Part shown: one piece after another, positions 58,211 to 64,000 of the stretch
Layout of the letters: each line of letters begins with the position of its first letter
How positions within the stretch are numbered: the stretch's first letter is position 1
Assembly: GCF_040276085.1 (NCBI RefSeq)
Contig: NZ_JBELOK010000006.1
Coordinates: 124,001-188,000, forward strand
Length of the DNA stretch: 64,000 nucleotides
Direction of reading: 5' to 3'
DNA from: Castellaniella sp040276085
GTDB taxonomy: Bacteria; Pseudomonadota; Gammaproteobacteria; Burkholderiales; Burkholderiaceae_B
Position numbers and translations under genes: made by a program
Notes under the pieces: model-generated
Told to the model about the DNA's origin: nothing
What the model saw: only the letters and a program-made list of their open reading frames with translations
The model's database searches: none

Positions 58211-59628
58211 ATCGAGGTTTGAAGGTAACGCTGGCGCTTGGAGGCATTGTTGTTCTGGGATACATGGGCGCATCCTGGTATGCCGGCCAGATTGCCCAAC
58301 AGTCCATCGTTTCCTGGGTTGATCAAACCAATCAGGACATCCAGCGGCAGTGGACGGCACCTGAAACCCCACCCGAACTGCAGGTTGCTGACTATCAGCG
58401 GGGCGTTTTTTCGTCACAAGCCCGCTACATTTTTAAATTTACCGATCAGGATGGCCAGGCGCAGTCGCTGGCTGTAGAACAGGCACTTCAACATGGCCCC
58501 TGGCCCCTGGAGGCACTGAAAAACGGCATCTGGCAACCGTTGGCAGCCTATAGCCATCTGCAGCCCTTGCCCGACGGTGCCTGGCAGCCCTGGTTTGATG
58601 TAGTGGCTGATCATCAGGTGCCCTGGCAGGCTACTGTGCAAGTAGGGTTCCAAGGGCAGGCCAGCGGTGTCTGGACACTGCAACCGGTTAAAACCATCGG
58701 CGAGCTTGCGCTGGATTTCAGTGGCGGTGTGCTGCGCGCCGATTACACGCCCAAGCAGCGTCAAACCACTGTCACCGCAGAGGCCCAATCCCTGAAAATT
58801 CAGGATGACAGCGGGTTGCTGCACTTTGAAGATCTGCATTTCCAGGGGCTGACTACCCTGAGTGGTGAAACCGACATGCAATCGCACCAAACCCTCCAGG
58901 CAAGCCAGGTGCGCATCCAGCAGGAGGGGGCGCCGGATCTTTTATTGCATCAGCCTGCCATGTTGCTGGACCTTGCCCGTACGGGCAGTTTGCTTGATGG
59001 CCGGGTGCGCTATGACGTCGAGCAATTGTCCGCCGGCAAGCAGAATCTTGGCACCTTGCAGTTGCAGGCGTCGGCACAGCAATTAAATGTCGAGGCAGTG
59101 CAAGCCCTGATGGCCTTACTGGCGCAGCAGCAAGCTCAGGACGATGATGGCGCGCCGCTGACGCCCCAGCAAGAACAGCAGGTGCGCGAGGCCTTGCTGC
59201 CTGTGCTGGCGGCATCTCCCCGCCTGGCCCTGGATGCAGTCACCTGGAAAACCGACAAAGGCCAGACCGACTTCAAGGCAGTGGCACAGTTTCGGCCGGT
59301 GCCCCAGGACGCCGACCCCGACCTGGGCCGCACGATTGAATCGGCCATTGCCCGTGTCTCGGCACACGCGGGTGTCTCCAGGCCCATGCTGATGCAGATT
59401 TTGCGCGATACGCAAGCCAGCAGCTCTGACGGCGATATGGCGGTTGCACTGATTGGCATGCTGTTCGATCGCTATAGTGGCCGTCTGCGGCGTGCCGAGC
59501 TGCTGCGCGAGCAAGACGGACAGCTGCAAGTGGATATTTCTTATGCCGATGGTGTGGTAACCATCAACGATCGTGAAATGACCCCCCCTGAACTATCCGG
59601 CCGTTTATCGGCGGCATTGGGAGAGTAA
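58207..59628 (+). CDS. YdgA-like DUF945 family protein
   Basis: 473 residues. One N-terminal membrane segment (VTLALGGIVVLGYMGASWYAG, about 6-26) is followed by a long periplasmic region with the DUF945 pattern: QRQW, then DYQRGVFSSQARYIFKF near 60, and the C-terminal LLREQDGQLQVDISYADGVVTIND. The fold is beta-rich. Function unknown; YdgA of E. coli is a non-essential inner-membrane protein. The start overlaps the dehydrogenase stop (ATGA), and the HIT gene follows 2 bases after the stop, so three genes form one unit. Confidence 0.83.
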   Translation: MNRGLKVTLALGGIVVLGYMGASWYAGQIAQQSIVSWVDQTNQDIQRQWTAPETPPELQVADYQRGVFSSQARYIFKFTDQDGQAQSLAVEQALQHGPWPLEALKNGIWQPLAAYSHLQPLPDGAWQPWFDVVADHQVPWQATVQVGFQGQASGVWTLQPVKTIGELALDFSGGVLRADYTPKQRQTTVTAEAQSLKIQDDSGLLHFEDLHFQGLTTLSGETDMQSHQTLQASQVRIQQEGAPDLLLHQPAMLLDLARTGSLLDGRVRYDVEQLSAGKQNLGTLQLQASAQQLNVEAVQALMALLAQQQAQDDDGAPLTPQQEQQVREALLPVLAASPRLALDAVTWKTDKGQTDFKAVAQFRPVPQDADPDLGRTIESAIARVSAHAGVSRPMLMQILRDTQASSSDGDMAVALIGMLFDRYSGRLRRAELLREQDGQLQVDISYADGVVTINDREMTPPELSGRLSAALGE

Positions 59629-59630
59629 GC

Positions 59631-60059
59631 ATGGACACTGTTTTTACCCGCATTCTGGCTGGCGAAATACCGGCTGCTATCGTTTATCGGGATGACACCT
59701 TCTTTGCATTCATGGACGCCGGGCAGCTGAACCCGGGCCATGTACTGGTGGCGCCCTGCCATCCGTATCCCACCTTGCTGGATATGGATGAGGATACGGC
59801 TGCGGGTCTGATGCGTCTGGCCTGGCGCGTGGCCCATGCGGTGCAAGAGGCCTTTCAACCAGAGGGCCTCACCCTTTTGCAGGCAAACCGGCCTGCAGGG
59901 TGGCAGACGGTGCCTCACGCCCACATGCACGTCTTGCCGCGCTACGAGAACGATGGGGTGGGCCTGGTGTGGCCACGCAAGGATCCCGGCCTGGATGTAT
60001 TGCGTGAATATGCCGCCCGGATTCATCTGCCGGTGCAGGGGTTACCTGCATCAAAATAA
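59631..60059 (+). CDS. HIT family protein (Hint-like)
   Basis: 142 residues. The histidine triad is HAHMHVLPR near residue 99 (HxHxH). TRILAGEIPAAIVYRDDTFFAFMD and NPGHVLVAPCHPYPTLLDMD are the preceding HIT segments. It is a nucleotide phosphoramidase or diadenosine-polyphosphate hydrolase type. Together with the YdgA-like gene 2 bases upstream it ends an operon closed by a strong terminator. Confidence 0.93.
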   Translation: MDTVFTRILAGEIPAAIVYRDDTFFAFMDAGQLNPGHVLVAPCHPYPTLLDMDEDTAAGLMRLAWRVAHAVQEAFQPEGLTLLQANRPAGWQTVPHAHMHVLPRYENDGVGLVWPRKDPGLDVLREYAARIHLPVQGLPASK

Positions 60060-60082
60060 TTGTTTTAGGTAACAAGCATACC

Positions 60083-60106
60083 GGAGGCTCAGGCCTCCTT
60101 TTTTTT
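60083..60106 (+). terminator. rho-independent terminator after the HIT gene
   Basis: GGAGGC (60083-60088) and GCCTCC (60093-60098) with a 4-base loop are followed by eight T on the plus strand, 23 bases after the stop. Confidence 0.92.
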
Positions 60107-60298
60107 GCTGCTTGCTGGTTTTCAGGGTAAATACCGGACTAATGATTTCCCTTAGGCATTAACCCTTATTTATTGCATTGCAGCATTATCTCCAATAATA
60201 AAAAACGCAATAAAACAAAGGATTAGAACACCCTCCCAGCAATGATTCAGGTATGCAGCAAAAAGAGATCTGCGGGCCTTATCCAGAGATGCGAGCAA

Positions 60299-60319
60299 GC
60301 GTAAGTTTTGCGTAAGTTT
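60299..60319 (+). repeat. tandem direct repeat GCGTAAGTTT, 11-bp period
   Basis: Two exact copies of GCGTAAGTTT (60299-60308 and 60310-60319) separated by one T. An 11-bp period puts both on the same face of the helix, as with OmpR/PhoB-class response regulator sites. Confidence 0.8.
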
Positions 60320-60418
60320 CAAACCACTTAATAGCATCACGCAGAAGTCTTGCGGTTCGTTTCTCTGCTTCGACATAAAAATAAAGCTGTTTTCATATCC
60401 AAAAAAATCGCGGGTTAT

Positions 60419-60435
60419 TTACTGAAATGCAGTAA
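60419..60435. promoter_or_regulatory. inverted repeat TTACTG-N5-CAGTAA
   Basis: Perfect 6-bp arms, 54-70 bases before the binding-protein start, in a position suited to an operator or the 5' end of the transcript. Confidence 0.35.
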
Positions 60436-60488
60436 CTCTGCCGGGCGTCACCGACACCCGGGGCCACTCAAATTCAGGAGACAAAGCA

Positions 60489-61850
60489 ATGAAAGACAAA
60501 AACATCTTGGGTCAAGCCATGCAATCGCAGGTCAAACGTCGCTCCGTGCTTAAAGCTGGTGCCGCAGGCGTTGCCGGTGGCATGCTGATGCCCGGCGCCG
60601 CACGGGTTGCAATGGCCGCAGAACAGAAACCTCTGGGTGCATGGCCTGCTGGTGTCGAGGGCGACTCCGTCTTTGTCGGCCTCACGGTCGACCTCACCGG
60701 TCCGTATTCTGCACAGGGAGCTGAACAGAAAAACGGCTACGAGCTTGCCGCCGAGCAAATCAACGCGGGTGCGCCTCAGGTACAGAAAATCTCGCCCCTG
60801 ATCAAAAAGGGCATCATGGGCAAAAAACTGGTGCTGGGCTCGGCCGATGCCGAAACCAAACCCAATACCGGCGTGCAAGCAGCCACCCGCTTCATCCATG
60901 ACAACAAGGCCATGATGATTGCCGGCAGCACCAGCAGCGCCGTGGCCATCGCGCTGCAAAAAGTGTGCAACCGCGAGCACACGCCGTACTTCACCGCCAT
61001 TTCGGGCTCCAACGAAACCACCGGCGTCGATTGCCAGCGCTACGGTTTCCGCCTGTGCTACTTTGCCTACATGGCTTGCAAGGCCATTGCCCCCGTGGTG
61101 GCCAAAGAGCTCGGCAAAGACCGCAAGGCTGCCTACCTCACCCCCGACTACACCTATGGTCACACCACTACCCAATCGATGAAAGAATTCACCGAGAAGG
61201 AAGGCTGGAAAACCGTCACCAACCAGGTGCACCCGTTGGGCGCCAAGGATTACAGCTCGTACCTGATCAACATCGCCAACACCGACGCCAATGTGCTGGT
61301 GGTGGTGGCCTATGGTGCAGATGCCGCCAACGCCATCAAGCAAGCCAAGCAGTTTGGCCTGCTCGAAAAAATGAAAATCGTGGTGCCTTATATGTCGGCC
61401 TACCTCGAAAAAGAAGTTGGCGCCGATGTCATGCAAGGTGTGTACGCGGCCCAGGGCTTCTGGTGGACGATGCAAGACGACAATCCGGTTGCCAAGGATT
61501 TCGTCGACGCCTACGAGAAGAAATTCAACAGCAAGCCACGCGATTCGGCCATGTACGCCTATCTGGCTTTGGTGTTGTGGGCCGATGCCGTCGAGCGCGC
61601 CAAGAGTTTCTACCCGGTGGATGTGGTCAAGGCCCTCGAGGCCGGCGAGCTGCGTGACAGCCCGGTTGGCAAGGTTACCTTCCGTGCGGAAGATCACCAG
61701 GGCATCGTCAACTTCCCCATCCTGCGCGGCAAAAAACCCGCAGACATGAAGAGCCCCGAAGACTTCTTCGAAGTCGTTCAGGTCGTCCAGGGCAAGGATG
61801 TCTTGCCTAAGGTCGGTTTGCTGGGTTGCAAGATGGGCGATTACGTCTAA
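60489..61850 (+). CDS. Liv-type ABC transporter, Tat-exported binding protein
   Basis: 453 residues of the branched-chain amino acid/amide/urea binding protein family (periplasmic binding protein type I). The leader QVKRRSVLKAGAAGVAGGML has twin arginines at 17-18 and cleavage near 43 (AMA), so export by the Tat system is likely. The mature part has VGLTVDLTGPYSAQGAEQKNGYELAAEQIN and IAGSTSSAVAIALQKVCN. Ligand unknown: family members take amides, urea, aromatic acids or amino acids. Two permease genes follow in the same orientation. Confidence 0.9.
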   Translation: MKDKNILGQAMQSQVKRRSVLKAGAAGVAGGMLMPGAARVAMAAEQKPLGAWPAGVEGDSVFVGLTVDLTGPYSAQGAEQKNGYELAAEQINAGAPQVQKISPLIKKGIMGKKLVLGSADAETKPNTGVQAATRFIHDNKAMMIAGSTSSAVAIALQKVCNREHTPYFTAISGSNETTGVDCQRYGFRLCYFAYMACKAIAPVVAKELGKDRKAAYLTPDYTYGHTTTQSMKEFTEKEGWKTVTNQVHPLGAKDYSSYLINIANTDANVLVVVAYGADAANAIKQAKQFGLLEKMKIVVPYMSAYLEKEVGADVMQGVYAAQGFWWTMQDDNPVAKDFVDAYEKKFNSKPRDSAMYAYLALVLWADAVERAKSFYPVDVVKALEAGELRDSPVGKVTFRAEDHQGIVNFPILRGKKPADMKSPEDFFEVVQVVQGKDVLPKVGLLGCKMGDYV

Positions 61851-61929
61851 AACCAGGTTTCCGGCCATTGCCCTGCACAGGTGGGCAATGGCTGGTTACT
61901 GATTCGGGGTTCTCACAGGAGGCAACTCG

Positions 61930-62805
61930 ATGCCGAGCATGTCTTTATTTCTTTCGCAGTTGTTTAACGGGCTGGCCACCGGCCTGTTATTGGCGCTTAT
62001 CAGTACCGGCCTGACGATTATCTACGGCACGCTCGGTGTCATTAACTTTGCTCACGGTGCGCTGTTTGTCGTGGGTGGATATGCGGGATATACGGTTTAT
62101 GGTTTAACTGATTCTTTCGTGCTGGCGGTTGCCGGGGGTTCTGCTGTCGCACTGGCCTGTGGCCTGATCATGGAACGCGGGCTGATGCGCAAGTTTTACA
62201 GCCGTCCGCCCGAAGACCAGATTCTGGTCACGTTTGGCATCAGCATTGTGCTGGTCGAAATCGTGCGCGGCCTCTACGGCGGTGTCAGCCTCTCGATTAC
62301 GCCACCGTCCTGGGGGCAGGGCATTGCCCATATCGGCACGCTTATTTACCCGCTGTACCGGCTTCAAACCCTCGGCATTGCAGCAGCCACTCTGTTGGTG
62401 CTGTACCTGGTGCTGTATCGCACCAGCCTCGGGCTGATCGTGCGCGCAGGGATCGAAGATGCACAGATGGTCAATGCCTTGGGCATCAACATCAAGCGCA
62501 CTTTCTTGCTGGTGTTTGGCCTGGGTGCCATGGCAGCCGGTTTTGCCGGAGTCATCAATTCGCCCATCGTGGCACTTACCCCCGACATGGGCTTCCGGTA
62601 TCTGGTTGAGTCCTTCGTGGTGGTGGTGATTGGCGGGGTGGGTTCTTTCCCCGGAGCCGTGATCGGCGGGATTATCGCTGGTGAAATCCTCAGCCTCACA
62701 GCGATGATCAATCCGCAATATTCAGACGTCATGCTGTTTATCGCCATGGCGCTGGTGCTGATTTTCCGCCCGCAAGGCTTGATGGGTCAGGAGGGTCGGG
62801 AATGA
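61930..62805 (+). CDS. LivH-type ABC permease
   Basis: 291 residues, about eight hydrophobic segments. It shows GLATGLLLALISTGLTIIYGTLGVINFAHGALF at the start and the EAA-like GLIVRAGIEDAQMVNALGINI near residue 170. FVVVVIGGVGSFPGAVIGGIIAGE is the conserved C-terminal loop. The ATG follows AGGAGG. Its stop overlaps the next start by 4 bases (ATGA). Confidence 0.93.
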   Translation: MPSMSLFLSQLFNGLATGLLLALISTGLTIIYGTLGVINFAHGALFVVGGYAGYTVYGLTDSFVLAVAGGSAVALACGLIMERGLMRKFYSRPPEDQILVTFGISIVLVEIVRGLYGGVSLSITPPSWGQGIAHIGTLIYPLYRLQTLGIAAATLLVLYLVLYRTSLGLIVRAGIEDAQMVNALGINIKRTFLLVFGLGAMAAGFAGVINSPIVALTPDMGFRYLVESFVVVVIGGVGSFPGAVIGGIIAGEILSLTAMINPQYSDVMLFIAMALVLIFRPQGLMGQEGRE

Positions 62806-64000
62806 GCTCGGTTCACACAAGTACAGTCGATGACGCCGGCGTGGGCAGCAAGCCAGCCGGCGCACCAGGAGGTCATATCGTGCGCAGACAGCTTCCGGAA
62901 ATGCTGGTCGGGCTGGGCCTGATTGCCGCTCCCTTTGTGTTACCCCTTATTGGCATGAGCCCTGATCTGCTCACCCGGATTCTCATCTGGGGCCTGTTTG
63001 GGCTTGGTTTTGATCTGCTGTTTGGCTATACGGGCTTGCTGTCCTTTGGCCAGGCAGCGTTTTACGGGACGGGCGGTTTTGTCACGGCCTATCTGCTTAC
63101 TGACGGCATTGTGCCCAATATGCTGGTGGCGCTGCTGCTGGGCACCATCGCCGCATCGGTGGCGGGGCTCATCATCGGCTACCTCACCTTGCGTCGTACC
63201 GGCATCTACTTTGCCATGAGTACCCTGGCCTTTGGCGAGATGTTCTACTTTCTTGAGAACTCCTCGTTTAAAGACTTCACTGGCGGTGAAAACGGTATTG
63301 CGGGTGTGCCGCCTCCCGAGCTTTCCCTGGGTTTCATCAATCTTCACATCTCCAGTGGCTGGCCCATGTACTGGTTTGTGGCGGTGATCTTCTTCATCGG
63401 GTATCTCATTGCCCGGCGCATTGTGCGCTCGCCGTTTGGCGCGGTGCTCAAGGCCATCCAGGGCAATCCCAAGCGGGCCACCGCCCTGGGCCACTCCATC
63501 CAGTCCTACAAGCTCATCGTGTTTATCGTGGCAGCGGCGTATGGCGGTCTGGCAGGTGGTTTGCTGGGTGTGTTTCAGTCGTATATGCCACCCGACGCCT
63601 TCTCGCTGGATACCTCTGCACAACTGGTCATCCAGACGGTGATGGGCGGGGCAGGTACGCTGCTGGGGCCGTTGCTGGGCGCCACCATCTGGCTGTACCT
63701 CTACGAAGGCTTGCAGCAAGTAGGTAGCCTGGGGCCTTACTGGAAACTCATCCTGGGTGTGGTGTTTGTGGTGCTGGTTACCGTGTTTCGCCGTGGCGTG
63801 GCCGGTGGCATTATCGATTTTTTCCGCCATCGCCGCCAAAGCCTGCCCTCGGATCTCGACGACAACGCCAGCCAGCGAGTGGCCAACACACTGGATATCG
63901 TACCGCCTTTGGCCAGCACCCGTCCTGGTGCGCCAGTGCTCGAAGCACGCGGCATCAGCAAGCATTACGGTGGGCTCAAGGCCAACTCGGATATCGATTT
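62802..64000 (+). CDS. LivM-LivG fusion: ABC permease joined to ATPase, 3' partial
   Basis: The frame is open from the ATG at 62802 to the window end (399 codons plus 2 bases). A polar N-terminal extension of about 30 residues is followed by a full LivM permease domain (about 35-345), including GLLSFGQAAFYGTGGF, TLRRTGIYFAMSTLAFGEM, the EAA loop VLKAIQGNPKRATALGHSI and MGGAGTLLGPLLGA. After a linker (about 345-378) the same frame reads VLEARGISKHYGGLKAN, the first strand of a LivG-type ATPase just before Walker A. Permease and ATPase are thus one polypeptide. A separate livF is expected next, outside the window. Confidence 0.9.
   Translation, partial: MSSVHTSTVDDAGVGSKPAGAPGGHIVRRQLPEMLVGLGLIAAPFVLPLIGMSPDLLTRILIWGLFGLGFDLLFGYTGLLSFGQAAFYGTGGFVTAYLLTDGIVPNMLVALLLGTIAASVAGLIIGYLTLRRTGIYFAMSTLAFGEMFYFLENSSFKDFTGGENGIAGVPPPELSLGFINLHISSGWPMYWFVAVIFFIGYLIARRIVRSPFGAVLKAIQGNPKRATALGHSIQSYKLIVFIVAAAYGGLAGGLLGVFQSYMPPDAFSLDTSAQLVIQTVMGGAGTLLGPLLGATIWLYLYEGLQQVGSLGPYWKLILGVVFVVLVTVFRRGVAGGIIDFFRHRRQSLPSDLDDNASQRVANTLDIVPPLASTRPGAPVLEARGISKHYGGLKANSDID

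Larger units (their letters stand above)
60107..60488 (+). promoter_or_regulatory. low-GC upstream region of the Liv-type operon
   Basis: A 382-base gap with no convincing gene and clearly lower GC than its surroundings, especially 60160-60235 and 60370-60425. It holds a tandem 10-bp direct repeat (60299-60319) and an inverted repeat TTACTG/CAGTAA (60419-60435). The promoter of the ABC operon must be here. A GGAG ribosome site precedes the binding-protein start. A 68-codon minus-strand frame (60170-60376) is considered under rejected items. Confidence 0.5.

Noticed and set aside
60170..60376. 68-codon minus-strand frame with one hydrophobic segment in the gap before the Liv operon
   Set aside because: There is no ribosome site before its ATG, it has no recognisable family, and it lies across the direct repeats and AT-rich control region. 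A small membrane protein cannot be fully excluded.
62940..63965. 341-codon minus-strand frame opposite the LivM-LivG gene
   Set aside because: Its His/Gln/Lys-rich composition is typical of the antisense of membrane-protein codons, and the plus-strand frame is clearly LivM.
1..64000. Mobile elements, prophage, CRISPR arrays, tRNA or rRNA genes
   Set aside because: No transposase, integrase, terminal repeats, regular spacer arrays or cloverleaf sequences were found on reading the gaps; nearly all DNA is accounted for by ordinary chromosomal genes.

Overview
The window is a compact, gene-dense stretch of chromosome (about 60% GC, intergenic gaps mostly under 200 bases) from a Gram-negative bacterium. 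The protein families, Kdo and lipopolysaccharide genes (kdsA, lptE), the leuS-lptE-holA-proA and pyrG-kdsA-eno-ftsB orders and the cysteine-poor L31 protein all point to a betaproteobacterium of the Burkholderiales, most likely Alcaligenaceae (Bordetella, Pusillimonas or Castellaniella-like). This is inferred from gene content, not from a database search. I see no rRNA, tRNA, insertion sequence, prophage or CRISPR array.

Region by region. 1-6.1 kb: the end of purK overlapping an L-threonylcarbamoyladenylate synthase, a MaoC-like hydratase, then a minus-strand run chaC-pdxH-flavin reductase-purU and a divergent tcdA. 6.2-11.6 kb: prpE, a UMF1-type permease and acs, closed by a strong terminator; this is short-chain acyl-CoA activation. 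11.7-21.4 kb: a co-oriented minus-strand catabolic block. A GlxA/GbdR-type AraC regulator is followed by a four-gene OpuC-type quaternary-amine ABC transporter, a nitrilase-superfamily amidase, an acyl-CoA dehydrogenase with an altered catalytic segment, an AMP-forming acyl-CoA ligase and an MmgE/PrpD protein. This is the strongest candidate for an undescribed pathway. 21.4-27.6 kb: a MarC membrane protein, ETF-ubiquinone oxidoreductase, a hotdog thioesterase, a two-subunit CoA-transferase and an aminopeptidase P. 27.7-29.4 kb: a MarR regulator overlapping an MFS exporter.

29.4-46.5 kb is mostly housekeeping: pyrG, kdsA, eno, ftsB; a TadE-like orphan; hslO and an RDD protein; a 62-residue unknown protein under a palindromic promoter; an RlmL-type rRNA methyltransferase with a long disordered N-terminus; hemJ, proA, holA, lptE, leuS; rpmB-rpmG; and a Bcr/CflA exporter. 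46.5-54.6 kb: a CFA-type methyltransferase, a second (ProU-type) betaine transporter, a MATE exporter and a GT39-like membrane protein. 54.7-60.1 kb: rpmE2, radC, an FKBP-type isomerase, ispH, a beta-hydroxyacid dehydrogenase, a YdgA/DUF945 protein and an HIT protein. 60.1-64 kb: a low-GC regulatory gap with a tandem 11-bp repeat, then a Liv-type amide/amino-acid ABC operon whose third gene is an in-frame LivM-LivG fusion running off the window end.

Functionally the accessory parts share a theme: uptake of zwitterionic or amino-acid-like solutes by three separate ABC systems, activation to CoA thioesters, flavin-dependent oxidation, and delivery of electrons to ubiquinone through ETF-QO.
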